Shown piece by piece: positions 48,713 through 60,962 of a DNA stretch of 64,000 nucleotides (position 1 is its first letter; each line of letters opens with the position of its first letter). Source of the DNA: Orobanche coerulescens (Eukaryota > Streptophyta > Magnoliopsida > Lamiales > Orobanchaceae); assembly GCA_033398695.1 (NCBI GenBank), contig CM065802.1, forward strand, positions 140,168,096-140,232,095, written 5' to 3'. Both the position numbers and the translations under genes were made by a program. The notes below the pieces were generated by a model. The model saw only the letters and a program-made list of their open reading frames with translations, did no database searches and was not told the origin of the DNA.

Positions 48713-49442
48713 ATGGTGGTACCGTTGGGGTATGTAATACGAAAACCAGAGGTTGACTTCGATCCAAATTTAGCTTATGGTAAGTGTTCTAGTTTTTTGC
48801 AATTTTCTGCTAATGCAAAGTGTTTTAGTTTTTTTTTTTTTTTTTTTTTGTTGTCCTCACTTGTTATTTATCGATTAGACCTTGTTTTATTTTGATTGAA
48901 AATGGTTTATTTGATCCAAAATTGTTTAAACCCTAGTAAACCCTAATCCTATTCTTTTTTCCTTTTTTCTCAGCTGGCATACATACTGCATTTTCAATAA
49001 GGCTGCATTATGGTGGTTCTTTCACCGTATCACCCGGGTAGGAGGTACATAAATGGTTATTCACGGATTGTTGATGAGTTAGATTGTGATGAGTTTTACG
49101 TGCATGAGATTGATGCTATTGTAGAAGACTTAGGTAATGATGGGCATAAAATCATGTTTTACCATTTTATGAGACACGATAGTGATTTAGAAAGTGGCCT
49201 ACAACCTTTAGGCGGTGATCAAGATGTTCTTTTTTATCAAAATATGTGGAAGAAGGTCATAAGTTAATTGATATATATGTTGAGCATGAAAAAACCAATC
49301 GACCTTTATTTTACCTCACCACCGAAAAACAAAAGGGCATTGATAGAAGAGTTAGGCGATGATGAACCAAGACCATATGTTGTAAGGTTAGATGAAGGTC
49401 AAGCTAGTGGTCTGCTAAGGATGTACCTAGTCGGGGAGATAG
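48713..49442 (+). pseudogene. MULE upstream exon remnants (transposase N-terminal extension or ORF), frame-shifted
   Basis: A first exon MVVPLGYVIRKPEVDFDP (48713-48780) ends at a good donor (G|GTAAGTG). The acceptor is probably at 48972-48974 (tttttctcag), followed by a frame with AFSIRLHYGGSFTVSP-type sequence. That frame meets TAG near 49038, while the neighbouring frame continues PGRRYINGYSRIVDEL and EIDAIVEDLG to a stop at 49265-49267; yet another frame there reads HKLIDIYVEHE. These are the features of the N-terminal module found in many plant MULE transposases (GG-F motif, YVEH). At least two frameshifts separate them, so this part is broken, or its splicing differs from my reading. 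Confidence 0.6.
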
Positions 49443-49724
49443 TGCCTTTGTGAATAATTTTTACTCTTCCTATGACCCTTATCTAGATTCACAAGACCCA
49501 AACTTTGATCCTTTTGCTCATTTAGATGACATATTACCAAAACATGGACTGGAAATGTTGATAATGTGGATCATAGTGAAGGGAATGAAGTCGGTGATTC
49601 AAGTGAGCATAGTGAAGGGTATGAAGGCAATGATTCTAGTGAGCATAGTGATTCTAGTGATGATGATAGTCGATAGTGATTACATTATGGATGAAGAAAA
49701 CTATGTTTCGAGGTTGATGTTGAC

Positions 49725-52407
49725 ATGGAAGACTTCCATTACAACATTGATGAAGCTGAATTCATGGGTTGTAATAACAGAGATGAAATATCCGATAATG
49801 AAGAAGTACCAGAGGATATAGAAGTTATGGATAATGACTACTTTGAGAGTGCTTCTGATGAGGAAAATGAACTTGATAGGTTGAGAAAAAGGAAGTTGAA
49901 ACAAATTAGGAAACAGGCACATGCTTCTACCCAAGTGTACAAGACATACTTTTATGTGGGACAAAAATTTGGAAATAGGGAACAAGTAAAGGAGCTAGTT
50001 AAGGAGCATTCAATTGAAACAAGGAGGAAAATTATGATGGAAAAAAATGACAAGGAAAGAGTGAGGGTTGTGTGCAGGGGTATTATACCAACTTTACCCA
50101 CATGTAAAGCTAATGAGTCTGGTAATGGGACTGTTAATGGGCCTGACGCAAGTGGGTCAAAAGTCAAGTGGACCAAGGGAAAGGTATGTGCACCTGTAGG
50201 GGTTGAATACACTAGTCCATCTAAGCAGAAGCTGACAAAAGAGAGAATAATAAATGGGGGAAAACCTAAAAGTAGAAAAGTGGATGATGAAAATAAATGT
50301 CCATGGGTGTTGCTAGTATCCAAACTTAAAAACTTAGACACATGGCAGGTGAAAACTTATAGATCCGTTCACAAGTGCTTACAGTCCAGAAATAACTTGT
50401 ATGCCACATCAAAATGGTTGGCTAAAGAACTTGTTGAACAACTCCAGTCAAACCCTAAAATACCAGTTAGAGCTGTGCAAGAGCAATTACAGAGGAAGCA
50501 TGAGTTAGCTGTTTCAGAAACTAAAGCATTCAGAGCAAAATCAGAGGCTGAAAAGAAACTGAGAGGTGATTATACTCATCAATATAAGATGCTCAGAAAT
50601 TATGCATTAGAGCTGCAAGAAGCCAATCCAAACACAACTGTCAAAATTCATGTTCAATCAGAAGCAGATCATACATGTTCAACAAGGGTTTTTAAAAGAA
50701 TATATGTGTGCTTAGGGCCTTTGAAAGAAGGATTCAAGGCTGGAATGAGAGAAATACTTGGACTGGATGGGACATTCATGAAGGGTCCATTCCCTGGTCA
50801 ACTGCTGACTGCTGTAAGTATTGACCCAAATAATGGGATCTACCCTTTGGCATATGGGATTGTGGAGACTGAAAACACAGATTCTTGGACATGGTTTCTA
50901 ACACAACTGGGAGATGATCTAGATCTTTATAAAAAATCCAATTTCACATTTGTAAGTGACAGGCAGAAGGTATGATTCTCTTTTCACTTTTATGCTTTTT
51001 TATGTGCTTCTAGTAGCTGTTTGTAACATATTTCTGTTTAATTGTTGTAGGGTATTATTCCAGCCCTTGCAAAGTTGTTTCCCTGTGCTGAGCACAGATT
51101 TTGTGTCAAACATATTCATGAAAATATGAAGCTAAAATGGAGTGGTGCTGCTTACAAAGACTTGCTATGGAAATGTGCCACAACAACAACATTACCAGAG
51201 TTTCAGCTTGCAATGGAAGAGTTTAAAGTATTTAGCAAGCCTGCTTATGAGTGGTTATTGAAGATTCCACCTCACCACTGGGCAAGAAGCCATTTCTCAG
51301 GTACAAAATGAAAGATATACACTCTGCATGCATAAATATACAGTTTGAAAATAAAATATATAGTCTGCAAATTACATTTACAGTCTTTAACTTAAATTTG
51401 AATTCTAAATAGGGAGAGCTAAGACAGATGTATTGGTGAACAATATGTGTGAAGTTTTTAATGGAAAACTTGTTGGTGGTAGAGATAAGGCAATCATTTC
51501 AACACTGGAATTTGCAAGGGCATATCTCATGAAAAGAATAGTGAATGTGAATAAGATGATTGATAGATGTGATGGCCCACTCACTACAACTGCTACAAAG
51601 CTTTTGAAGTTGAACTGTGATGAAGCAAATAAGTATACAGTTACTTGGGGAGGAGGTATTTATTATGAGGTAAGTGGTCCATGGAATGATCAGTGTGTGG
51701 TGAATGTGGAACAGAGGACATGTACCTGTAGAAAGTGGGAGTTAACTGGGATCCCTTGTAAACATGCGATAGCAACAAACTGGAATATGGCACTTAACAA
51801 TCAATCAGTAGGATTACCAGAGGAATGGGTACATCCATGTTATAGGTATGTAGTACCTTCTTTAGATTTAGCACATCATTAATGCATTAATTCATTTACA
51901 GCCTGCATTCACATTATTAATGCATTTCCATGTTATAGGCTGGAAACGTGGAAGAAAGTTTACTCAAACATGATCAAACCCATCAGAGGTCCACTGCATT
52001 GGCCTAAGTGTAATGTACCAACTACTATGCTACCACCAAATCATCAACCACAAGTTGGAAGACCAAGAAAGGAAAGGAGGAAGTCTAGGGCAGAGGTTGA
52101 TGTGGTGCAGATTTCCAAGGATGGCAAGCTGACAAGGAAACTCAAGACTGTGACATGTGACAAGTGTGGAACCAGAGGTCATAACTCAAGGAGTTGCACT
52201 GGACCAAGAAAATCACAGTCAAAGGGAGGTGGTAAGAAGAGGAAAGAAAGAAGTGTTGCTCGTGAAGTTGACAACTCTGCAAGAAGACCAAGTGATGCTG
52301 ATAAAGGTAATGGGGTTACAACTGCTGATAAAGGTAAGAGGGTTGCAGTTGATGATGGAAAGAAGAAGAAAGGTCCACCAAGGAAGAAAATTGTTGTTCT
52401 TGGTTGA
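49725..52407 (+). CDS. MuDR-type transposase (four exons)
   Basis: Exons 49725-50969, 51051-51300, 51413-51845 and 51939-52407, each intron with GT..AG ends and phases that join in frame: 798 residues, a normal length for MuDR-like proteins. Order: acidic N-terminus; MuDR plant transposase domain (YFYVGQKFGNREQVKELVKE, then KERVRVVCRG and CPWVLL); MULE DDE domain with D348 in LDGTFMKGPF, D412 in VSDRQKG, and the CAEHRFCVKHIHEN motif between second Asp and the presumed Glu (NNMCEVFNGK); SWIM zinc finger CTCRKWELTGIPCKH; C-terminal CCHC knuckle CDKCGTRGHNSRSC and basic tail with GRPRKERRK. No stop or frameshift within these exons. It would cut and insert the MULE by acting on the 175-base TIRs. 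The start is uncertain, because upstream exons may contribute an N-terminus. Confidence 0.9.
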
Positions 52408-53777
52408 TATTTGTGTCTGTTTGATGTTTATGGATAATGTCAGTTTCTTGTGTTTGGATTATGACTACTTATCTGTATTTGGACATGTTGTCTTAGGATT
52501 ATGACTTTGGATGATCATGGCTTGTATTTGGACATGTCAGTTTCCAGCCTGTTATGTTATTTTGGATGATCATGGCTTGTATGCCATGATCATTAACTTA
52601 ACTTCTTAATGGTATTTGCACTTAAGTAACTTGCAGTTAATGGTTTTATTTCATTGACTTTAATATGTTGGATATGTACTTGCAGTTAAGTTGCTTGACT
52701 TTAGTATGTGAGAAAGATATTTAAGTCAATTTCAGTTTGGTAATAGGTCAATTAAGTTAAGTTAAGTTGGTAATGGGTCAATTTTATTTTGGTAATGGTC
52801 CTAATGGATCAATTTAAGTAAAGTTGATTGACTTAAATTGCTTGACTTTCGTATATTGGGTTAAGAAATAAAGACAGAAAAAAAAGAAAGATAGAGTGAA
52901 AGAGAAATAAAAAAGGTTAGGTGGGATGGGATGGTTATTTACTCTACGTGGGTAATGACAAAAAAAAAAGAAGCGCGAAATATGTTGTAGGTGGGAAAAG
53001 TGGTGTGAGTGGAAAAGACTAAATTACCCTCGATTGGATGAGGTTAAACTGCCGTTAGTGAGGCCAGTTAGAGTGAGGGACCAACGACGCATAACGTTTC
53101 ACAATTAAGGATGAACGGTGCAATTTTTTTGGTCAAAGGACGAAACTTGTCGGTCAACGCATACCACAGGGACGAATGGTGTAGTTTACTCTTATATATA
53201 TATATAACATGGCATGAACGTGAGGGAGAGAATAAGAGGAGGTGGGAGGAATCTTGATTATATATATATATATATAAATATATAAATGATACTCCAAAGA
53301 TACTCTCGCCCCGAAAGGTGACCACGAGGAAGATTCCCACCACCTACCACGTATTACGTACGTAACCTCAGGGCGTAACGTACGCAATCGCAACAAATTA
53401 GCGTACGTAATGCTACACAGGTAGCGTACGCTATGGCTATAAACTTAGCCTAAATTCCAATCTCGCCAAACAACAACCAAACGACGAAACCAAACCGTCG
53501 ACCAGTATAAATATTTCGATCCCGAAATATTTTAATACAATATAAATTGTATTGGTCCAAACAACAACACTTGTACAATTCCAAATGAATACGTACAACT
53601 CAACAGTAACACGAAAAAAAAAAAAATTACCCCCGGATATTACAGAATCAAGCTCGAACGACAAAAAGTTCAATATTAAATATCCTCAAAATGTCAATAC
53701 GGTTACAAGCGAGTTGCTAAAAATGAAAATGCGCCAAAATGAGAATAATAAGAGAAGGGAAAAATGCGGATATTACA

Positions 53778-54433
53778 ATATATATATATATATATCAATT
53801 ATTTCTATTATAATTTTAGTATGTATAAACCAATGAGTAGCTAATCTTTCTTCCTAGGGGAAGGGGGATTTCTATTAGGTTATATATTGAGTATTTGATT
53901 GATTTAAACTATTTTTTGGACTAATTGGTTTAAATAGAGATTGATCATATCCTATTTTTACTAATGAAACCTTCTTGATTGATTGTTGAGTGAATTGGAA
54001 ACATATCTTTTCAATCTATCAAATGTTAATCTTGTTATCAACATCTTAAAATTGCGAAAGTGGTTAAGACACCTTTGAATACGAAAGTTATGAGGTGAAA
54101 AGTTGATTACTCGATGAACGATCGTTTATCTTAAAAATAGTCAAGTTAGAGAAATGAAAGGACTAATTGGTTTAAATAGAGATTGATCATATCCTATTTC
54201 TACTAGTGAAATCTCCATGATTGATTGTTAAGTGTATTGGAAACACATCTTTTCAATCTATCAAGTGTTAATCTTGTTATCAATATCTTAAAAAAGCAAA
54301 TGTGATTAAGACATCTTTGAATACGAAAGTACAGAGGTGAAAAGTTGATTACTCGATAAACATTCGTTTTTTCTTTTATATCCGTATAAATCAATTCCGA
54401 TACTTAATTAAAAACCTAATTTAATGAACCCGT
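53778..54433 (+). mobile_element. Element A 3' LTR, second segment
   Basis: Resumes the A LTR after element B (matches 17221-17870) and is then interrupted by solo LTR G at 54434. Confidence 0.85.
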
Positions 54434-56398
54434 TGTAACACCCCCAAGTTATTCAGGGATATTACAGCGCCGTAAGCCCCGCCGTGGGACCCACAAGGCT
54501 ATACATACGCGTAACCATAAATTTTGACCGATAAGGTCTACACACAAAGGAATGAAAAACGATACAAAGGTATTCGAAACATAACCAATGTATTCACGGA
54601 CATCACAATTCAATTCAATACTTCGGCAAACACAGGCCGGAACATCAAGGAAAAAGGAAAACAATACTCGAGTATTCAAAAGACAATCCAGTACAACAAC
54701 ACTGAACCGGAACTCCAACATAACTGGAAGAAAGACACAGTATCACACTTGCCCACCATCCTCGTGCCGACCCGATACCTGCCTGTCCGACCTCCTGGAA
54801 CCTGAAATACATGAAACGTATTTCCCCCGTAAAGGGGTTAGCCGTCGAATAGCTAGTGCAAGTATATCAATATGAAACACAATACTCCTCGACAATAAAG
54901 TAAATGTAACCGTCAATTCATCAATTCAAGACTAGTATTCCGGAATAACTAAAATCTCATAAGACGTATGTGAATGCCGTAGAAACGGTTCGTTCACCTC
55001 ATACGCCGATACGTATGTGAATGCCGTAAAAACGGTTCGTTCACCTCATACGCCGATACATGTATGAATGCCGTCAAAACGGTTCGTTCATTACATGCCA
55101 ACAATATATCTATGAATGCCGTAAAAACGGTTCGTTCATGATATGCCATCAATATTTCTTACTTTCAAAGTCGAGAACGTACAATCATAAATGTATACTT
55201 GCCTTTGAGACATCGAGAGATCGAACGGAGGAAAGGTATGAGTTCGGTAGGTCCGAGAACGCGCTTTCGGCACCTAAACGATTCGCAAGGAATATTACAA
55301 TTAATTATCCATACTCCAATTATACGAAGAGACTCCCAAAACTCGTCTACGATTCAAGAAAATATACGGGTGGATAACTAAAGGTTGGAAAATCGCCCAA
55401 ACTCCCACAAGTCCGAAAACGGCACAATCCAACCCGTAAAATCGGAAGAAAACACTCATACGGTATAGATATATCAAAATCTCAAGGTTCTCAAGCTTCA
55501 ATCGGATAAAACGGACGAATCTACGAAAACCCCCAAAAACCAACACAAAAATCAAAGTGTTCTTGAATAATATTTCAATAATCCGATGAATACCCCATCA
55601 TATCCATAATCACGCCTATATCACATCATACACCATAATTTTATCATCCAAAACGTCAAAACCCACACAAAATCGAGAAGTCAAGATGTCGAAGAAATTA
55701 CCTCTTGAATATTCAAGCGCTATGATCCAAGGAATACGCGATAGATCGACTATCCGGGCTTCCCAACCGATTGAAAGTGGTAAATCTTCAACACACAAGT
55801 GATAGCTATGAAAAGAGCTCCTCCCTCAACTCTCTCTCTCGCGATGGAAGAAGAAATGGAGGAAAATGGCTGAAATCTCGCTTAAAAAGCCGAATTACGC
55901 AGTTGACCGCATTGTGTGCCGTGGCTCAGCATAGGTGTGCCGCGGCACAGGCCTAAAAATTGTTCCCAGGTTTCGGCAGTGTGCCGCGGCTCAGCTCAGG
56001 TGTGCCGCGGCATCTGAGCGGTTTTGGCCGAGGAAGCAACACCGGTGCCGCGGCTCAAGATAGGTGTGCCGGCAATGACTTCAAGTGTGCCGCGGCATCG
56101 CTGGAGTGTGCCGCGGCACTGCATACCGCTCGGCCAAATTTAGGAAATGTGTGTGCCGCGGCGCACACTCCTTGTGCCGCGGCTCACACCCCCTTCGGGT
56201 CCTAAAATGATGGAAAATGGCCCGGGAAGAGAATAAAAGTAATACGATTCAATGTCCGGGCAACAATAACACGAAAATAGAAGTACGGAAACCCCAAAAC
56301 GGTGGTTCCAAGCAATGATTACAAGGGTTCGCTCAACGAATCACGATCCGAAGAATATGAAAGGTTTGAAATGACATGACTTTCGACCGGGTATTACA
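54434..56398 (-). mobile_element. Element G: solo LTR
   Basis: TGTAACACCCCCAAG at the left and gggtattaca at the right, flanked by the perfect duplication cccgt (54429-54433 and 56399-56403). Length 1965 bp with no internal region, so a solo LTR. It shares the 'gatattacagcgccgtaagc' style start with elements B and C but differs elsewhere, so it is a separate family. A fourfold approximately 46-base repeat with 'atgccgtaaaaacggttcgt' lies at 54965-55150. Confidence 0.88.
55881..56190 (-). promoter_or_regulatory. Element G promoter region with GTGCCGCGGCAC array
   Basis: A TATA-like cttaaaaagc (55881-55890) precedes about ten copies of gtgccgcggc(a/t)c and variants (55912-56187), of which gtgccgcggcac (55937, 56108) is a perfect palindrome with CpG. 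Position relative to the TATA-like site matches the arrays in elements B, C and E. Confidence 0.5.
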
Positions 56399-56868
56399 CC
56401 CGTAATCCCCTAGATTTTATAAATTCCCAACTCATTTTAATTCTATTCATTTTCACTAGTTAAAAATAGTCTAGTATAAATAGTCTAGTATAAATAGTCT
56501 TAATATAAATAGTCTAGTATAAATAGTCTTAATATAAATAGTCTAGTATAAATAGTCTTAATATAAATAGTATAGTATAAATAGTCTTAATATAAATAGT
56601 CTTATTAAAAATAGTCTTATTAAAAAAGTCTTATTAAAAATAGTTTAAATTAAAAATAGTGCATTTTAATTAAGTTAATATTTAAAAACCCAATAATCTA
56701 TTTTAGTATTTATTTCCCGTAATTTGTAACAAAATATTATACGAAGCCCTGTTGAACAATCCTCGAGAGAAAAGACCTTGGTAGAACTTACCACAACTAC
56801 TTCTACCTCGTATATATTTGCGAGCGACTCAAGAACTCCTATTTTTAGTATAAGTTTTTGACCGATCA
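56399..56868 (+). mobile_element. Element A 3' LTR, last segment and right end of element A
   Basis: Contains the minisatellite (56458-56641) and ends at gaccgatca (56868), exactly where the 5' LTR ends (18302 and 18883). The flanking sequence gatggtgggg differs from the primer site, confirming a 3' LTR edge. No matching target duplication can be checked, because the left LTR edge is truncated. Confidence 0.85.
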
Positions 56869-57664
56869 GATGGTGGGGGCTGCTTCTGCTTCAGTCGGAG
56901 GAACTGTATCCTCCGGATGCTAGGCAGATGTGGCAAGATTATCGGTTACAAGAGGGACTGATTCCTCCTATTGGCTGGTAGCTTCGGCAACTTTGTCTTT
57001 CTGAGTGGGGGACTTGGGCTTTTCAAATGATTACCTTGACGTCCCCTGTCAGTGGGTGGCCTGAATCGTGACATACTTTTCCTTATGAGCCTCCTCATGT
57101 CTCATCTGCAATCCTATCTACATGGACTCATCATCGCCATCAGAATCAGTATCAGAGTGGTGGCTTGATATCTGAGTTCCTTTATGAGAAGGTTGATTCT
57201 CTTAGTCTGGCCTTCTCCTTTTACACATAGTGTTTGACTATAAGCTCGTGGCGAAAAGGACCATCCCACCTGATTAAGACCTCGACATTATTTGTGTCTG
57301 TCACCTCCAACATGAAAAGTACCTTGTCCTTCTAGTCTTCCCAATTGTATGGGGCGTCATAGTCGGCAACCCTATAGTTCTTCCAATTTTTGAAGCACTC
57401 GATTGCAACCTCAACATGGACAGCAAGAACTGTCTGATTGATCACAGCCAAAAGGGCAGGGACTCCAAACATTAGAGGGTTCTAAGACTTGGCTTGGATC
57501 CTCGACAGGTATGGGAGCCTGTTGAGGGAGGGACTCCTGACATGGGTGGGGGCCCTGTTAGGAGAGGTGGATGTTGGCTCTGAAGGGCAGCTGATTCACC
57601 TACTTTTTCAAGCTTGCAGAACACTTGATCATCCGTCATAGCCACAACTGGATCAGGATCTGTT
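56869..57664 (+). other. Degenerate sequence, no coherent gene
   Basis: Base composition is coding-like, but all frames are interrupted every few dozen codons (for example QMWQDYRLQEGLIPPIGW then a stop). It may be a decayed upstream part of the copia element that follows, or another repeat. I could not identify it. Confidence 0.4.
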
Positions 57665-59456
57665 GTGGGGGGATCCAGTTTCTATTCCATGGGAATAGCT
57701 CCCGATGGGATAACCACTGATGGCCCATCTCCTGATACACCCATAACATCAGACACTCCTCATGTTCCACCCGCTCCTGAGACTGCTCCTCCACTTGTTG
57801 TGACTATAGATCCTCCACCACTTCATAAGTCCAATTGTTTCGGAAGTCTACCAAACTCCCAGAGTTTGATTATTCATCTTATTAGGCTTCATTTGCTTCT
57901 TTTATTGCCAATATACATACTTTGTCAAAACCTGAGTCATACAGGGAGACTCATTCCGATCCCCTTTGGCAAAATGATATGGGTGAGGAGCTTACGGCTA
58001 TTCATCAGACTTATACATGAGATCTTGTTCCACTTCCACCCTGGAAGCATACGGTTAGTGTAGTTGGGTATATAAGATTAAAACCAAGTCTGATGAGTTA
58101 GTTGAAGGGTATAAGGCCAGACTTATTTCGAAAGGATATTCTCAAGAGTACGGTATGGACACTATGAGGAGACTTTTACCCCAGTTGCAAAAGTGGTGAT
58201 TGTTCGTACTCTAATAGAAATTACATCTATTAGATAATGGAAGATTTTCCAGATGGATGTCAAGAATGCGTTCTTGAATAGTGATCTTCATGAGGAGGTA
58301 CATATGATCCTCCCCCGGGTATTGCCCACCGACTAGGTCAACTGTGTCTACTTGGGAAAGCTCTTTGCAGTCTCAAACAAGCTCCTCGGGCTGGGTTTGA
58401 GAAGTTATCTACAGTGACTACTTCTCTTGGTTATGTTCCTAGTAATCATGATTCGGCATTATTTGTTAGATGCACAGGTGCAGGTCGGATCCTCTTATCC
58501 CTGTATGTAGATGACATGATTGTTACTGGTGATGACTATGTTGGAATTGAATCCTTAAAGCATGATTTGGCTCATCGGTTTGCTATAAAAGACTTGGGGA
58601 TGCTGCGTTATTTTTTGGGTATTGAGGTTGCTCAATCTCTAAAGGGTTATCTTCTCTCTAAGTCGAAAGACATATCTGATTTGTTTGAACGTGCATGGCT
58701 CACTGATAACATAACTGTTGATACAACCCTTGAAACCAATGCCTGATATCCTACGACTGATAGGGTTCCTTTATCAGATCCGATCTTGTATCGTACTATT
58801 GTGGGTAGTCTGGTTTACCTTACTGCCATTCGCCCCATTATAGCTCATGCAGTTCACGTGGTTATCCAGTTTGTTACCACTCTTACTACTATTCATTGGG
58901 GAGCTATTCTTCGTACTTTGAGATATCTTTGTGGAACTCATTTTCAGTCTCTTGTTCCCCTCCACGTCTTCTCTATAGCTGCGTGCCTATAGTAATGCTG
59001 ATTGGGATAGCGATCCTTATGATCGCAAGTCCACCAATGGTTTCTGTATTTTCCTTGGAGATTCATTAATCTCATGGAAAAGTAAGAAACAGGATGTTGT
59101 CTCTCACTCTTCCACAGAGGTTGAGTATCGTGTTATGGTTGTGACTACTTGTGAGATTATTTGGTTATGATGGCTTCTTACAGATACGGGTGTTGTTATT
59201 TCTCAGCCTACCCCTTACATTGTGACAACAACATTGCGATGGAAAACGCAAAGTTCTGTTTTCCATGAGCGGACAAAGCACATTGAGATTGACTGTCATT
59301 TCACTCGCCATCATTTTCAGCTTGGAACCATCTCGGTGCCATATGTACCATCAACTTTGAGGATTGCTGATATTTTTATGAAGGCTCAGTCGGCATCTCG
59401 TTTTTGCTTATTGACCGACAAACTCTCAGTACTTATTGAAATCGTACTTTGAGTTT
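57665..59456 (+). pseudogene. Ty1/copia pol remnant (RT and RNase H)
   Basis: Decayed copia polyprotein with several stops and frameshifts. Recognisable pieces in order: the spacer before RT (PPPLHKSN, then DPLWQNDMGEELTAIHQTYT); RT start WVYKIKTKSDELVEGYKARL near 58065; QMDVKNAFLNSDLHEEVHM near 58250; catalytic LYVDDMIVTGDD with YVDD at 58504-58515; KDLGMLRYFLGIEV; then RNase H/connection pieces YRTIVGSLVYLTAIRP (58789), NADWDSDPYDRKSTNGFC, SHSSTEVEYR (59104) and HERTKHIEIDCHF (59264). Integrase and gag are not visible. It lies on the + strand and ends at a polypurine tract. Confidence 0.9.
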
Positions 59457-59465
59457 GAGGGGGGA

Positions 59466-59656
59466 TGTTAGCATAATAATATGTTTATTGGGTTCTTTTA
59501 GTATTGGGCCTTTTGTTTAGCCCTTTAGCTAGGTTAACCCTAGACAACTTTCCTATTTATGGTCTTATTTACCTTTCTTTGTAATCACAATTTTCTTTCA
59601 ATAGTGAAACCCTAGTTGTTTTCTCTCTAGATTATTATTAGTTTATAGGGACAACA
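59466..59656 (+). repeat. Short 3' LTR of the copia remnant
   Basis: Preceded by the polypurine tract tttgaggggggat (59453-59466). It begins TGTTAGCATAATAATATG and ends acaaca near 59656. Its length of about 190 bases is normal for small copia elements. The 5' LTR is not in the window or was lost. Confidence 0.75.
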
Positions 59657-60005
59657 GTCCTGGCCCCTCAGAACTGCTACTAGTTAAATCGCGAGATGTG
59701 TATCCCGCTCCAGGTTCTTGAATATCCTCAACTATCGTGCACAAAGTGTCCTCCAAGTGGTAGCTCCATGTTAGACCCCCTCAGATCCAACCGCAGAGTC
59801 CCACCAAGATATGGTACCACATTGCCACTTGAAGCACTCAATATTTAATTGTTCCACCAGCGTACCCCGGAGGATGGGGTCTCTTTTTCAGTCATAGACT
59901 AAAGAGTCATAAATCCTTGGAAATTATTATCCTCAGAGGGACTCGACCCGGGTCCCCCACTTGAAGTAGAAGACCCGCGCCCGGTAGATCAAGGCCACTG
60001 ATTTA
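59657..60005 (-). repeat. SINE-like sequence, - strand (tentative)
   Basis: On the - strand, tggccttgatctaccggg followed about 35 bases later by GGGTCGAGTCC (59938-59948) resembles the A and B boxes of a tRNA-derived RNA polymerase III promoter, with one mismatch in box B. A non-tRNA body of about 280 bases follows. No clear tail or target duplication. Confidence 0.4.
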
Positions 60006-60814
60006 GGGATGAACGATTTGATGTAGATATCAATATTTTGTATTTATTTCCAGCTGTTATGTATCATTTATGGACAAAACCTTTCTTACACTAAAGAGCC
60101 AAACACCATTCGATCCAATTTTGAATTCAAGCTCATCAAAAGAAATAATAAATCAAGAAATAAAAGAAAAATCATAAACACAAAATGGTTTAGACGACAA
60201 ACATCATCAACGATAATTATTCACCACACAAGATAATCAATATACAATGAAGAACCCCTTAATGATCACTCGGATGTACCAATGATGTTGGTTGTGAGCA
60301 AGTACCCAAATAATCTTAGACAGTTACTTTATTTGAGGCATACTAAACAACACAAAATCAGAAAAACAATCAAGAATTCAAGATTGGGCACAAGTCTCAT
60401 GTTGAACAATACTATATAAACCCTAAAAGTAAAGAAAACAAAACAAATATTAATCGATATTTAAATCCTATAAATGAAGACAATAGAACAAACCTCAATC
60501 GAATCTCGGAAACACCTCAATCCCTTCAATGTCCCAAGATAAGATTGATTAATTCCCAAAGAAAAAAAATACCTAACTGGAAGGGAAGAAATCTCTCTAG
60601 AATTCAGGGAAGCCACATTACTTTACTGAACCTTGAAGAACATCGTGGAGCGACGGGAGTTGGCCGGTAGAAGGCGATGGTGAGGAAAATGATATTATAC
60701 ACATCTTATGTATTCATTTATTATGAGGAAAAGGACCACAATAAATGAATTTATGTGATGTATTTGTGCACAAATATGTGTATACACATGTAAACATATA
60801 TAGAAATACAAACA
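60006..60814. other. Intergenic DNA, no gene seen
   Basis: AT-rich sequence with frequent stops in all frames. A short GC-richer stretch at 60640-60690 (gtggagcgacgggagttggc) resembles a leader or exon edge but has no supported frame. Confidence 0.5.
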
Positions 60815-60962
60815 AGTGACTTTAGCTCATTGACCACCGGGTTCTTCCCTTTGTGGAGACTAGGTTCGAATCCCTTTGAGGACGAATTTAAAGAGTTATA
60901 AATTAGTTTGATGGTAAGGGCGTTGAAATCTACGAGTGTTCGGTGCTTGTTGAACTAACTAT
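60815..60962 (+). repeat. tRNA-derived SINE
   Basis: Box A tagctcattga (60823-60833) and box B GGTTCGAATCC (60863-60873) are spaced as in tRNA-derived SINEs, with a short non-tRNA body after them. It does not fold as a complete tRNA, so it is not a functional tRNA gene. Confidence 0.6.

Larger units (their letters stand above)
48390..53191 (+). mobile_element. MULE (Mutator/MuDR superfamily) with long TIRs and transposase
   Basis: Terminal inverted repeats of 175 bases (48390-48564 and 53017-53191) differ at only two or so positions and begin gagtaaactacaccattcg. The 9-bp target duplication ttatatata (48381-48389 and 53192-53200) is diagnostic of Mutator. The insertion point is a TA-rich tract in element F's LTR; the uninterrupted sequence is at 42538-42560. 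It encodes a four-exon transposase on the + strand. Near-identical TIRs, a perfect duplication and an open transposase suggest that it is the youngest insertion in this nest. Confidence 0.95.
39091..53644 (-). mobile_element. Element F: gag-only non-autonomous LTR retrotransposon, with MULE inserted
   Basis: Two LTRs of about 3.9 kb (39091-42993 and 44943-53644, the latter containing a 4.8-kb MULE) flank a 1.95-kb internal region. Target duplication gaatc (39086-39090 and 53645-53649) is perfect, and the empty site is seen in element B's left LTR at 28248-28252. LTR termini are TGTAACACCCCC and ccggatattaca. The internal region keeps a primer site, a gag-like frame and a polypurine-type tract, but no protease, RT or integrase. 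Confidence 0.9.
44943..53644 (-). repeat. Element F right LTR (5' LTR on - strand), split by MULE
   Basis: Segments 44943-48389 and 53201-53644 align with the left LTR. Long runs are identical, with differences concentrated in short clusters (for example 45640-45760 versus 39790-39930 and 47990-48030 versus 42155-42190). Confidence 0.9.

Noticed and set aside
54965..55150. Regular repeats resembling a CRISPR array
   Set aside because: Four diverged direct repeats without unique equal-length spacers, inside a plant LTR.
57665..58063. 132-residue frame as a separate gene
   Set aside because: It covers the spacer between integrase and RT of the decayed copia polyprotein and shifts frame before the RT motifs.
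60815..60890. tRNA gene
   Set aside because: Box A and box B are present, but the acceptor and anticodon stems do not form; fits a SINE head.
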